DNA of 64,000 nucleotides from Saururus chinensis. Lineage: Eukaryota; Streptophyta; Magnoliopsida; Piperales; Saururaceae. The translations under genes and the position numbers were made by a program. Positions 21,983 to 33,550 of this stretch are shown here, piece by piece (the stretch's first letter is position 1; the number at the start of each line of letters is the position of its first letter). The stretch is from assembly GCA_035235625.1 (NCBI GenBank), contig CP141143.1, positions 22,861,092 through 22,925,091 of the forward strand. The letters run 5' to 3'. Under the pieces are notes generated by a model, which worked only from the letters and a program-made list of their open reading frames with translations, was not told the DNA's origin and did no database searches.

Positions 21983-24900
21983 TATCATGCCCTGATGCCC
22001 GTTCGACTCAAGCCAAACCCTATCTAAGGAATGGTCGAAGTACACGGGGGCGACTAAATTACATTGCAGAAGATTTTAACCCCTTAATTGGGTATTTAAC
22101 ATATACACAGAGTCGCATACCTTTAATCCTTTGAGTAAGAGAAAATAAGGTAAAATAAATGAGGATAATAATTCTCAAATAAAATCTTCACTCTTAACCC
22201 ACATACAAACATCCTGAGCTGACACATAACTCGAAATCAGAAAATCCGAGACAAGTCTAAAAGCATAAGATACACACAAGTCTAAAACATAAATCACTAC
22301 ACAAGATGTTCTTTCAACATAATAACATAAATCAGAAGACAAAATAATGTTTGGAGGCATCCATGCCTACTCTCATGCATATCCTGATTGTCCCTCATGT
22401 AGAAAATCTTGATCAACTGCATATCATACCATGTAGCCCCAAAACAAAACACAGAAATAAGGGTAAGTAAAACTCAGTAAGGTTTGAAAATATGGTACCA
22501 TTAATTAGAAAACAACTACGACACATCAACATAGTAACTCAGATCCACCTTTCACATAATATTTTTATTTCTCATTAATTTTCTTCGTATACCCCTATTT
22601 ACCTATAAGTAATTATCTTGCATACAAGTATCTCATACATGTTAATTATGACACGAATAATCACAATATGACATAAAATCCATCATGCATAATAAGTGAT
22701 TCTCACTCAATCACATCATGCATAAACATCATATATAACCTGCATAAATAGTGTCTCTAATCCCACATTTAGATCATTCGTAAATATCATGTAAACCTGC
22801 ATAAGGAGTATCTCTAACATACCTTTCAGATCATGCACATTCATCACATAATCCTGCATAATAATGTCTCAAACACACTTAATCATATAATGCAGATTCA
22901 TATCATTCATCCATAAATCATTCACCCTACACGATAAGTATCTCAATCACATTATATTAAATTATGCATAATAAATCATATCCATATTTGTCACATAATC
23001 TCAATTATCCCTACACAACCTGTGTAACCTGGGCATAATATTATCTCATACACATTCATTATCAACAAATGGTGAATGTCTCCATTATGAAGAGAAATAC
23101 ACCACCCGCTCTAGATATCGTCTAATTTCTTACGTAGAAACATAAGTTCTTAACCCAACCTGGACATCAATCGGATTTCCTAGAAGGAAATCGAGGGGGT
23201 TTGGGGTAGTCAAGCCCTCTCGCCCTAGACAATCCACAAAGGGAGGTCTGATTTCCTTACAGAAACCTAGAACTGTCTCCTCGCCTTGGATAGTCCTTGC
23301 CGGGAATGTTCGATCTCTTTGCGAAGACCTAGAGCAGTGTGTTCACCCTAGACATCTCCTGCGGCGGGGAGAGTCTGATCTCTACAAGGAAAACTTGGAA
23401 CACGTGGTAGCCTGTTGTCACGGCCCTAGCCATCCCAAGGTGTCGTGCGGCACTCGTAAGGCCAAACAGCCAAGCGAGTAAGCCTTTCTTTGTCAAGGTC
23501 ATGGCCTCGTGCCATTCGACCAAGCGTCCAGCCCGCAAAGCCAAGCAACGAACCCGTCCCATAAACGGACGTACGGACATGCCGGGACTTGTTCCCAAGC
23601 GAGTTGGCCGGAGAGGGGCACCTCCTTGCTATGCACGGATCCAACTTAGGCAACTCGGTCATCCGAACAATCCGTCTCAGCCATGTGCATGCAAGGGCCT
23701 TTGTTACCAACACGGCCATAAGGCTGGACGGCCGCCCGACGAGTCGGAGAGCCCCATCCCACTAGCGGATGGGCACCTGGCATGATAGCTAGCAAGGCAA
23801 TGAGCCTTCGTTGCCATCCGGATCAGCCTGTTGCAAGGCTAGGAATCATACCAACAGCTTGTCCATTAAGCTCACCATGTCACTCCCTATATAGCATAAG
23901 AGATTTTTGGCATTTCTCTGGAGTGGCAGCCAAAGTGGCCGTACGGGCATGGTATTTTCGAATTTTACCAAACTACCCGAGAACACTCCCAAGGACCCTC
24001 TAACACTATATAAGGAGGAGGGGACATCTTAAGAATCCAAATATGTGCTAGTTGGCTATGTGTCCCAACATAGCCAACTATGTATGTGCATCGTTGCGGC
24101 ATTTCTACGCAACGTTGTGCACACAAGTTGCACAACGTTGCGGGCCTTCCCCACAACGCCTGCACACATGATATGCAACACTAAGGGCAGTTCCCACAAT
24201 GCATGCACACCTCGTATACAACACTTTCCCACGTGTGTGTGCCCCAGCACGTGTCACGGGTAGTCCGCTCCGCTACCCCTTGACACGGTGTACAAAAGCC
24301 TACCACTTTGGATTCTCAGGGTCCATGTGACTCTAACAAGAAAATCTCAACCGCATACACATCAATTTGACATCAATTCAGATCGGCTCAACCCGAGGAG
24401 TATCCATGTTCCATACAGGAACTCAAATCGAAATCATATCCTTTTAGATCAACCAATTTTCGATAAGCCTACAATCGATTAATCTGGCACGCAATCTCAC
24501 ATCATTGCATCTAATCGATCAACCACAGCTAAACATGGTAAAGTCTCAATCAGAATTTCGTTTCATGATGCATGCAACATGGTACATACGTGGGCAAAGC
24601 ATACATGAAACTTATTCATGAATCGTGCTCCCATCAGCCCCTCATGCATCATTTATAATCATAACACCAAACATCATCATAATTATCCCCCATGTGTATG
24701 TACATAGTAGAAACATTTAATTCTAAGCATATGAACATGCCTTGTAAATAACTCATCATCATATCACACATGCTCTTTAACATTTAATCATGGTTCCTAG
24801 CTAAAATCATAAATGAAAACAAATTGGAAACTATCAATCAAATCAAGTGTAACCTCATGCTAAACATATACAAACACATTCACACCACACTTGAATCTAG

Positions 24901-25237
24901 ACATGGCACCACTGTTCACCCATAACTTAATCACATTTTATGAAGGCATATCAGTTCATTCTCATGGTATAATCTTGCTAGAATCATGCTTAAATATAAT
25001 GAATCATTCAATTGTAGATTCAAGATAGCAATTCTAACATGTATGGCCAACAACATGTAATTTCACATAATACTTAAATACTCTTCATAATTTTCCACAT
25101 CAATAATATGCCCTTCCAATGGCTTAGCATAAACATAAGAAATGGTATTTAAGAGTAAAAGTATAAAAATAAGCAAAGGAAAAAAAATGACCAAAACTAC
25201 AGTACAGCCATTCGATCGGCCTATAGGGCCTTGCTCA
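21983..25237 (-). mobile_element. Long LTR copy B (minus strand), truncated and interrupted
   Basis: This is the reverse complement of the long LTR family. Its 3' end (about 21983) reads TATCATGCCCTGATGCCCG where copy C has TGTCACGC..., and the following CGACTCAAGCCAAACCC block matches the end of copy D. It carries the 54-58-bp tandem array (about 22640-23060) and a second array (about 23140-23400). It stops near 25237, just past the CATTCGATCGGCC palindrome zone, where the gag remnant starts. About 1.2 kb of the LTR 5' part is therefore missing. An unrelated solo LTR is inserted at 23416-24285. Confidence 0.7.
23416..24285 (+). mobile_element. Solo LTR of a second family, nested in LTR copy B
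   Basis: The 870-bp insertion runs from TGTCACGGCCC to CCCCTTGACA, with TG and CA ends. On both sides the sequence rejoins the long-LTR text: GTGGTAGCC on the left and a TACCACTTTGGATTCTCA block on the right match copy A contiguously. TATATAAGGAGG at about 24005 is a plausible LTR TATA box about 280 bp before the 3' end. No internal genes remain. The 5-bp flanks (CCTGT and CGGTG) do not match well, so the target duplication is unproven. Its last 280 bp recur in reverse at 42307-42590. Confidence 0.6.
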
Positions 25238-26517
25238 GCATCCGGACGCTACTTAGCCTGAATTCGAGAATGTTCTTTTCCTCTGTTTTGGCCAAACTCT
25301 GTATCATAATTTTAATAGTTTGTTGCCTCAGGTTCACCAACGGGGATCAATCAAAGACTATCAGGATGAGTTCGAGCGCTTGGTGAACCGTGTACACAGA
25401 TGGCCTAAGCATGCCCTTATCAAAGTCTTTGAAGCCTATCTTAAGCCTCATATTAAGGTTGAATTGCATACTTTTATGCACACATCTTTGACAGAAACGA
25501 TGTGTATGGCTCGTGTTTGTGAGGAGAAGCTAAACCAGTTCAGTCACTCTACTTTCTCATGCCCATCAGCTTCTTCCCTCCCATCCCGCCCTGCTCCACC
25601 TTCTGATCCGCCCCGTGGCAGTCATTCTGTGGGTACTTCTGCGTCTACGCCTCCTCTTACTCGTCTTACTCCTTCTCAGATGGCCGATCGTCGTTCAAAG
25701 GGTTTATGTTATAATTGTGACGAGAAATATACCCATGGACATTGTTGCATGACACAAATTATTTATGATTGATGAGTGTTTTGATGAGGACTTCGTGGAG
25801 GATAATGTTGATGATTCTGGCAAGCTTCCCTATGAGAATATCAAGGTGTGTGATATGGAGATTACCCTCCAAGCATTTGTAGACACTTATACTCCACGTA
25901 CAATGTGTGTTAAGGGCTTGATTAGGAAGCAACATGTCTCTGTTCTAATTAATAGTGGGAGTACTCATAATTTCGTTAAAAATCGAGTTACTCGCCGCCT
26001 TGGCCACCCCATTAAAGACTCTGAGACATTTGATGTGTTGATTGGTGATGGAACCCGTTTCAAGAGTTTTGGAGTTTGCACCAAGGTCAAATTATTATTA
26101 CAGAGTCAAAAATATATTATGAATTTATTTTTGCTTCCTACGAAGGGGGCTGATGTTGTTCTCAGTGTTTAATGGCTTGAGGACTTAAGTCCTGTTCCTT
26201 AGGACTTCCGTCGTATGACTATGGACTTTACTTATATGGGCAAGTCAGTGCATATCACTACCTATCCACCGAGTCGCCTTTAGTTTGTGAAAGAATTGGA
26301 GACTCTTTCTCATTATCATTGTCATGGCCTCTTGCTACAAAACCGCCCTTCAGTTGATGTTCCCCCACTTGAAGATACTCCGCTTGCTTTGGCTACTCTT
26401 TTGGATGAGTATCAGTTCGTCTTTGAGGAACCAAAGGGCTTACCACCAATCTATTCATATGACCATCGAATTCCTTACACTCCAAAAAAAGTCTTCCTAA
26501 TAAACTATTTCTAGCAT
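25238..26517 (+). pseudogene. Ty3/gypsy gag-protease remnant, ends before reverse transcriptase
   Basis: The remnant begins inside gag at about 25240. The gag core at 25320-25772 includes DYQDEFERLVNRVHRWPKHA and TSLTETMCMARVCEEK, then a zinc knuckle CYNCDEKYTHGHC. A stop and frame change separate it from the protease at 25765-26172. There the active-site triad region reads LINSGSTHNF, with Asn where the catalytic Asp belongs. A nonsense codon at 26170 replaces the Gln of the usual VQWL motif, and more stops follow. The pre-RT segment to about 26514 ends in DHRIPYTPKK, and the reverse transcriptase is absent. The element is dead. It belongs to the same gag family as the minus-strand remnant at 620-1440. 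Confidence 0.85.
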
Positions 26518-26559
26518 GAGCCAAAATAAAATCTTAATTATACAATCTATTCAACAAGG

Positions 26560-26830
26560 TGGGCCCTATTGACTCATTCTCTATTCCAAAACATGTCATT
26601 AGTGGGAGAAGACAAGGAGTCTTCATCTAATTGAAAAAATGAGAAGTTTATCATTCCTTGCTTTAGCCAGCCCACCCTACTATATATAGACATTAAATAT
26701 TTATCGTCCATGTTAAAAGGGGTGGGTTGGCTAAAGGATGAGGTGGGAGACTTTTTATCTAATTGGAAATCTAAAAGAATGATGCATCCAATCTAACTAA
26801 AGATGAGGGCATACTTCAATACAGGGAGTC
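26560..26830. repeat. Fold-back (inverted repeat) sequence
   Basis: GCTTTAGCCAGCCCACCC at about 26661 is matched by GGGTGGGTTGGCTAAAGG at about 26722, a stem of about 20 bp around a loop of about 45 bp. Weaker inverted similarity continues outwards (TCATCTAATTG against its inverse near 26757). It may be a MITE. No target duplication was identified. Confidence 0.5.
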
Positions 26831-28844
26831 CATAAATAATATGCTTATGTAAATAGCACTTTAGTGAAAAATTAATATGGGAATCCACAAATAAGACTTT
26901 ATTGAGTATAGGGGTAATTTAAATATTCTACTACAAAATTCTCCGCACCCTTTTTTATTTTAATAATAATGTAGAGATAGATATAGATATGAAAGGGGTC
27001 TTATCCATATAAATAAAGTATTTGACTATTTTACATGTGTGCACTAGTGCACATTGTCAACCACTCTTTTTCTTTACAATGGACCAGCACACAGGCTAAT
27101 TGAAGATTTTTCGTCGGTATGGAAAGATTGCAAATCAAAACCGGCCCACTCATGCTCAGTCAGATTAGGCATATGGAATTTGCATTATCCGAAAAACAAA
27201 AAAACTATGGACTTTGCACTTCTCATGATAAAATCTTTTGCTACTTAGGTTGATGATCGTCCCACCTATACATGCACTAATCCACATCCACCTTCCCTCT
27301 TTTCCCAGGTACCACTATCCCTAATTATTGAAAATCAAATATGTTGGTGAAGCTTCATTAGCCATGGATCATGGAGATTTATGCACCTTTTACTACACCT
27401 TCTGTTTATAAAATTTGCATTTTTGTGTGTGTGTCTGGTGCGCTAATGGGTTACTCGGATTCCCCTGATCCATGGCTGGCAAGCAGATTTGATCTTTAGT
27501 TGCCGTTGTGACTTAAAGGTTATGTACTGGCTCTTGTATCTTAATTAGATTAAATGTTTATCACTGTAAACTTGTTGACATACCCACAACAATTTTCCAT
27601 ACTGTAATCCTTTCGTACTATATTAATAACTCCATTTGGAAAAAAAAAATCGTTCTATATATTTGTTCATACTCCCAACCACAAATAGAAATAGAGACAA
27701 ATGGCATTTACACTCCCAGTAATGCAACCAAACTCATTAGCTACAAGCTTAACCATAGGTAATCAGGTTGTTGAAAGCATAAATTCCAATACAAATTTCC
27801 TTTTTTTGTTGATTCCTCCCCAAATGGTCGGATTTAAAGATAATTTGACGTATATTGGGATGAGCTCTTTTTTAGGTATTTTGGGTGGGCCTAGCCTAAG
27901 TACCTACTTGACTAACTCAATACCCATTGAAATAACTTTTGGTTCTCCCAGTAATCTCCTCCACTTTAAGTGAGTCATTAATTATTAAGATCAACTATAC
28001 ACATGTTAGCTCATTGTGGTGACAATTAACGCGTGCTAGTATGTGTCGACTTTGATGATCATCAGCTCCCATAAGGGGGAGAATGTCCTCAAGGGTTTAA
28101 GTGGAGCCCATAAAGGCAAAGTCTGTGATGGGCATACACATCTGATATAGCGTTGAAATAGCCAAGACCTTGCAGTATTAAACACGTTTTTAATGTTAGA
28201 TTACTGTTCATAATAAATCATGACATATGCCAATCGGGATTGTCGACACTTTGGAGCTTGTTGACTCTCACACAGGAACTTTGATAAGAATTATTGAAGC
28301 AATAAAAAATGGAAGAAACATCCAAAACTAGTCTAACTGATGGTTGCATCTCACCTGCCGTTATATTGTATACAAACGAAGTCATTAACAGGGCTTGTGT
28401 CGAATAACAAAAAGAAAGAAAAAAAAAATAGGTCTTTATAATGTGAATCAGCCTATTTGCGGCCATGCATGAATGCACGTTTGAAATCGTCTCCATGAAT
28501 AATTCACTGTACCTACAATGGAAGCATTGACTCCATTGATCCATAAATATGATGGGTAAAAGGTCACGGCTGTTTGACATCACCGACGGAGCCAAGCCCT
28601 TTTGTTTTACTTCCCTTTGATGTGCAGCGTTCTTTCCAAATAAGGAAGGGATTTGACCCTTTCACATATGTGTGCAACTGTGCACATGTCGAAAGGGAGA
28701 TTTTTTCTTCTTAATGAACTCAAGTCTCGAGACGACCTGCATTGCTGCACACAGGTTTATTGAAGATTTTTTTGTCTGGAAAGAGGGCAAATCAAAACCG
28801 GCCCACTTAAGTATAGGTATTACTATGGAATTTGTATTATAAGA

Positions 28845-29000
28845 AAATATTTTTTTATCTTATATTAATAGTTACATTTCAAAAAATAGTAATTTTTATT
28901 GAATGTTAAAACGCACGTATAAGAGAAGGGAAAATAGGCTAACATATTTTTTATTGAAAAATATAAATTATAAGATATTAGATCCTAAGTTTTTTTGTAG
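28845..29000. repeat. AT-rich MITE-like dispersed repeat
   Basis: It opens TCTTATATTAATAGTTACAT and shares TAATTTTTATTGAATGTTAA and TATAAGAGAAGG with the copy at 4236. The far inverted end is not clear. Confidence 0.5.
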
Positions 29001-29082
29001 TTGGGAGAGAAAATATAATTAGATTAAACATTTGTTACTGTAAATATATTGGCATACCCACAGCCTTTTCATATTGTATAAT

Positions 29083-29202
29083 GCTCTCTCCGTTTTAAAT
29101 CTATTTGTTTCTTTAAAATAAATTAATTTTAATTAATTTTAAAAAACTAAATTGAGCTAATTTATTTTAAAAAACCAAATGTAGGACAGAGAATATATCA
29201 TA
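29083..29202. repeat. Short Stowaway-like inverted repeat
   Basis: The left end reads CTCTCTCCGTTTTAAATC, and the right end (about 29185-29202) is roughly its inverse, with GGACAGAGAATAT. TTTAAAATAAATTA and its inverse sit inside. This is a different sequence from the other AT-rich MITE family here. Confidence 0.5.
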
Positions 29203-29279
29203 ACTAAGGCATCGTCCAACGTTGGCTTGCCTAGCTACAGTGCAACAGATTCGTCTTACTTAAGCTTCTCAAAGTATTA

Positions 29280-29620
29280 ATGTTATTTCCTTCTCCCCAA
29301 GAGCTACTGAACTACATATTGTTGTATCTGATAATTATGGCATGTATCAATTTTAAGTGGGCTTACTTACGCTCTATCGGTAGATCTAGTGCTGGAGATC
29401 AAGTGGGTCAATTTGTGATGGCCTTTGCCATACAAGTTCCTTTCCAGTCAGTTATCATGGGAGAAGCTTTGGCATCCATATATAGAATGCAGTTATTCTC
29501 CTATCTCAATCTTAAAAATGTTCTTCTTCGAGGAGATTCTAAAATCATAATCAATATGTTGTTACCTGCAACAACTGGAAGGTGTACTCAATATTTCAAC
29601 ATATCCACTTGTATATGAAG
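29280..29620 (+). pseudogene. RNase H-like fragment of a retroelement
   Basis: The 112-codon open frame contains GRSSAGDQVGQFVMAFA followed by GEALASIYRMQLFSYLNLKN and LLRGDSKIIINML. This order (a Gly-Arg-Ser-Ser opening strand, the Glu-Ala-Leu helix, then GDS with the third acidic residue) is that of the reverse-transcriptase-type RNase H domain (RVT_3) of plant LINEs and related host proteins. The start lacks the family's first conserved strand, and nothing upstream encodes a reverse transcriptase. It is most simply a 5'-truncated LINE tail or a decayed host RNase H-like gene. Confidence 0.55.
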
Positions 29621-29639
29621 AAGTCCAGATGGAGTTCGC

Positions 29640-30640
29640 ATGAGGCACATATACCAATCAAGCAGCGGACGATCTTCTAAATTTTGCCATTCATATATTT
29701 CTCATGCATGCTTTTGCCTTCAATCTCCACCACATGTTCTTCATTAAATGATGTTCTCGTTCTGTAGTGTACGTCCTAGCCTGAGTAGGCTTGATTTGTA
29801 TAAATAAAACTTATCAAAATAGAACATCTACTTTAGAGTTTAGACGCTAATGTCAAAGTTACAGACCATTGCGCATGGAGGTCTTAGCATGGTATATAAA
29901 GGCCTAATATGATACATGTAGTTATTGGGTGACTTAGGCTTCTATGTACCATGCTAGGATATTTATGTACCATAATCATGGGCTCTAAGTCATAGAGCAT
30001 GGTCAATCTACACACACGTAAATTAAAACACTTTGCCTAATGTCTATACACCAAAAATGGGAAGGTTTTTTTTTTCTACACTTTCCTCAAATTCTAAAAT
30101 TGACATAGATGACAAAGGTAGGTTACTTGTTTTTTTATATGTGCAATTCCCATATACATTGCATCTTTATGTAATAAGTGATAGGCAATTTTCTTACTAT
30201 TTTTCTAGACATAATAAAACTCTATACTTATATTTTTATTGGATAGAAAAAGGTAGATTTCCCCTATTGTCATGTGATATTCACTTTTTTCAATTCAATC
30301 AAGACTTAATTAAAAAGTTTTATTGAACAAATTCGGTATAATCATCACATTTTCCTTATAGTTGGATAAATTTAGTACTCACCTCTATATACTATATTAG
30401 GAACCCTATATAACATAATCATGGACACTCGTAAAGCGGTCAAGAAAACATTTGCGTGTAAACAAACCCGCTTCCTCGTTTTAGTTGGACCACTTAAGAA
30501 AGGGGAATGATAACGACCCAGAGGCTTCGTTCTTATCAAACTCATGGGCCTTGTTGCTGACACTATAAATGGGCCTACTGATTATCTCGCCTGTGTAAAG
30601 AAGCCCATGAAATCCCCAAAACCCAAATTTGCAATCCTCC
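29640..30640. other. Intergenic AT-rich sequence upstream of MBF1c
   Basis: One 97-codon frame (30033-30326) is open but compositionally biased and unlike any family I know. Distal promoter elements of MBF1c may lie at its right end. Confidence 0.4.
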
Positions 30641-30655
30641 CAACCGCCAGAGGAC

Positions 30656-30664
30656 CTTCTAGAC
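30656..30664 (+). promoter_or_regulatory. Imperfect heat shock element upstream of MBF1c
   Basis: CTTCTAGAC fits nTTCnnGAn with one base off the perfect TTCnnGAA core. It lies about 50 bp upstream of the TATA box. The site is a weak candidate on its own. Confidence 0.3.
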
Positions 30665-30710
30665 GCTACTGCAACACTGCACGGACACCCCCCCGTCCTT
30701 GCTCCACTGC

Positions 30711-30717
30711 TATAAAA
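30711..30717 (+). promoter_or_regulatory. TATA box of MBF1c
   Basis: TATAAAA lies 74 bp upstream of the ATG at 30785, preceded by GC-rich promoter sequence. Position and sequence are those of a standard plant TATA box. Confidence 0.7.
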
Positions 30718-30784
30718 ACTCCCTCGCTCCAAAGCCACTTCCCGGTTCAGCTTTATCGTTTCTCTCTGCAACATCAGTGTGGAA

Positions 30785-31240
30785 ATGCCGAGCAGGTTTC
30801 CGGGGACGATCAGCCAGGATTTGGAGCCGGTGGTGCTCCGCAAGTCCAGGCCCAAGCCCTCCGAGCTCCGCGACCCCAAGGCCGTCAACTCCGCCCTACG
30901 CGCCGGCGTCCCCGTCAAGACTGTCAAGAAGTTCAACGCCGGCTCCAACAAGAACGCCTCGTCGGCTACGCCGGTTGTCAGCGTGAAAAAGCTGGACGAG
31001 GTGACGGAGCCGGCGGCGCGGGAGGGGTTGCCCTTGGAAAGGAGGCAGGTCATCCAGCGGGCCAGGGTGGCGAAGGAGATGAGCCAGGCGGAGCTGGCAA
31101 AGCAGATCAATGAGCGGTTAGAGGTGGTACAGAAGTACGAGAGCGGCAAGGCGGTGCCCAACCCGGCCGTGCTGGCCAAGATAGAGAAGATTCTCGGAAT
31201 CAAGCTCCGCGGCAAGCACACCACCAACAACACCAAGTGA
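30785..31240 (+). CDS. MBF1C: Multiprotein-bridging factor 1c, transcriptional coactivator
   Basis: An intronless gene of 151 residues from ATG at 30785 to TGA at 31238-31240. The start gives MPSRFPG, matching the family; the GTG six bases upstream is not a plausible start. Residues 1-75 are the MBF1 N-terminal domain (QDLEPVVLRKSRPKP, LRDPKAVNSALR, VKTVKKFNAGSNK). Residues of about 82-140 are a Cro/C1-type helix-turn-helix with MSQAELAKQINERLEVVQKYESGKAVPN. The basic tail ends LRGKHTTNNTK. The length and the MPSR opening place it in the MBF1c group (Arabidopsis 148 residues), not MBF1a/b. MBF1 proteins bridge TBP and bZIP-type activators, and MBF1c is a known regulator of thermotolerance; heat regulation here is inferred. 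The coding sequence is notably GC-rich compared with the other genes. The antisense open frame is a shadow. Confidence 0.95.
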   Translation: MPSRFPGTISQDLEPVVLRKSRPKPSELRDPKAVNSALRAGVPVKTVKKFNAGSNKNASSATPVVSVKKLDEVTEPAAREGLPLERRQVIQRARVAKEMSQAELAKQINERLEVVQKYESGKAVPNPAVLAKIEKILGIKLRGKHTTNNTK

Positions 31241-33550
31241 TCCGACCGCGGACGAGACCGGCGACGGGCCGACGAGGAGGAGAATGGACCGACAATCCGA
31301 ATCTCTCCAAATACTGTTTCTGATCATGTGGTATGAACACTGTGAGCTAGGATCTCCATAGGCGCATATGTTGTTCTTGTAGCTTTAGGGTTTCAAAATG
31401 CCGATAAAAGCGGATCCAGTTGTATAGAAATGTGGATAAGAAAAACAGGAAAATCAAAGATACTAAACGAACAATGTGTTGCTTGTGCTGAATGAATTCC
31501 CGATCAGTCCATATTTTCTGCAAAGTTAATGGCGCGTTGCAGCAGGGAGGGAGGCAATACGGAGTTTTCCCTTTTTTTTTTTTTTCGGTTCTATTATCGG
31601 CCCGTGTGAGGATGAGGTCCATTAGACGAGAATGTGCCGATTGAGCACGTTGTTTGTGCTTTTGGGGCTGATTCCGATGGCCATTTATTTGAGCAGACAT
31701 GCTTGATTCGAGTTCACCTGCAGCAGCGTGACTTGGGTGGGTGGGAAGGAACACACGGTGGAGCATATGAAAGCCAATGCGGAAGGGTGTTGCAAGATGG
31801 AGGGAATTTGTGTTTGCGGCCCACTAGCGGGATCCTTTATAGTGGGGGGTCATTTATCACGGCGCCATATGTTTTTTGGTGGCAGAGGCAAATCAGTCTT
31901 AGCCCTCGAAATCGAAGTGTGCACACCTCGCCTACAGCCGATTTGAAGTAGATCATGCATGAGTGTTTGCATTAAAAAAACATTGAGTAAGATGGCTATT
32001 AGGGCTATTAATGGTTTTAAATTTATTTAATGGGTAAATATGTGTTAATCTAACCATTTATGAGCGGTTAAGAAAAATATTCTTTCATATATCTTAAATC
32101 TTAATAACCCTATTGCCTATTGGGCTATTTTTATTTTATATGTTGCAATTGTTAACCTTCAACTTAACTAATGAAATAAAGTTTTAAGTAATTTGAAAAA
32201 ATTTAATGTGTAAAGTTATATTTATTTTTTGTTAATTAGTACAAAGGATTTCAATTTTAGATATATGGTAGGACAACACTTTTAATTAGAAGTTACTTAA
32301 AAAAGTAAAAAAATAAATTTTAAATTTAATTAACTTTTTTGGGGAAAGTAATGTCTACGTAGTTGATATTCTAATTGTTTCACATAATAATTTTTTAAAG
32401 TTAATAAACATTATGTTGTCTTTTACTTATTTATTTTTTAATATTGATTATATTTAAAAAAACATGAAATTATGTTAAATTGAAAATTCTTATAAAATGA
32501 GTAATAACTAATAATTAACCAAGTAATGGCGGGCGGAATGAAAATAAAATGACCTATAGCGTATACCATACAAGTAATAAAGACTGGAGAGGTTAAAAAT
32601 CTGATAAGAATAAATCCTACAGTAACTGGACTATTCTGTTCGCAGCCCTGACAAGTGACAACCGTACGCATGAGCTCTGTACCACCTATGCATGCATCCA
32701 TGCTCAAGTAGCATTTAGTAAGTCTAAATAATTAAACTTGAACTAAAAAAACTGAGCCAATTTCATATGCAGCTTTGTCTGGACTTTTAGGTTTAGTAAC
32801 GCAAATGGGCTGTAATTATTGGACACACTCACAGAAAGTTTGATCTGAGCGCTTCGGACCCTAAAAGAGTCTTAGCCATTTTAAGAGGTTCTGGGTGGGC
32901 ACTCCCACATCTGAGCCCGTTCAGATCAGCTAGGTGGAAGCGGAAGCTTGATTTGAGCTCTTCCGACCCTAAAAAAGTCTTAACTCAGCCCATTTTAAAG
33001 GGTTCAGATCAGCTAACTCCCACCACATTAATTTTGACTCTTTGATACATTTTTTTAACGCAGCTGGCTCCCACCACACTAATGAAAATGCCCACCGTGC
33101 CGATCCGATTCCCATTTGAAGTGCAAGTTTATTATATGCAACCCTCAGCACTTTCACAAAAATAAACCAACGTGCACCTAACTCAGGTAGATTAGTTTTT
33201 CCCCCTTAGCCGTCGGACCGATGCATAAGCTCGCGTGCTCATATAACTTTTTTTCCCGTAAACATATGCTCGTTCAGATAATATCACATATTCCATCACT
33301 TAACGAGAAATAAGGACCTTTTTTCTCTCAAAATCGTTATAGCTAAATGAAGAAACTTACTATGACAGAGGTTGCTCTTTGAAACCAGCAACCTCCCTCC
33401 GTCCACATAGAAGGCCCAATCACATAAATAGCCCGCACACTAATCCATCAATATCCAGAATTTGGCCCCCGTTGGAAAAATGAACTTGAAGCTAAGACAA
33501 CCAATGAAAAGGTAATAATAAAATCGCCGAAGCCATCAGCTTTTCATTTG
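31241..33550. other. Intergenic region between MBF1c and the Hsp110 gene
   Basis: This is the shared 3' flank of two convergent genes. It includes the MBF1c 3' UTR, AT-rich sequence (about 31970-32480) and a short tandem duplication (about 32838-33010). A 105-codon frame at 31634-31951 has no recognisable product. Confidence 0.45.
32838..33012 (+). repeat. Tandem duplication, about 108-bp period
   Basis: TTTGATCTGAGCGCTTC at about 32839 recurs as CTTGATTTGAGCTCTTC at about 32948. In both copies a GACCCTAAAARAGTCTTA block and a CATTTTAARRGGTTC block follow. Confidence 0.6.

Larger units (their letters stand above)
26860..29275. other. Intergenic region with a diverged direct duplication
   Basis: No gene is supported. 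Segments 27030-27250 plus 27540-27620 recur in order at 28660-28860 plus 29015-29080. Shared text includes GTGCACA, TTGAAGATTTTT, GCAAATCAAAACCGGCCCAC, TAATTAGATTAAA and GACATACCCACA. Confidence 0.5.

Noticed and set aside
30033..30326. 97-codon Phe/Tyr-rich frame
   Set aside because: Composition matches the AT-rich background and no family is recognisable.
30481..31236. 251-codon minus-strand frame over MBF1c
   Set aside because: It is antisense to a clear full-length MBF1c and has no recognisable domain.
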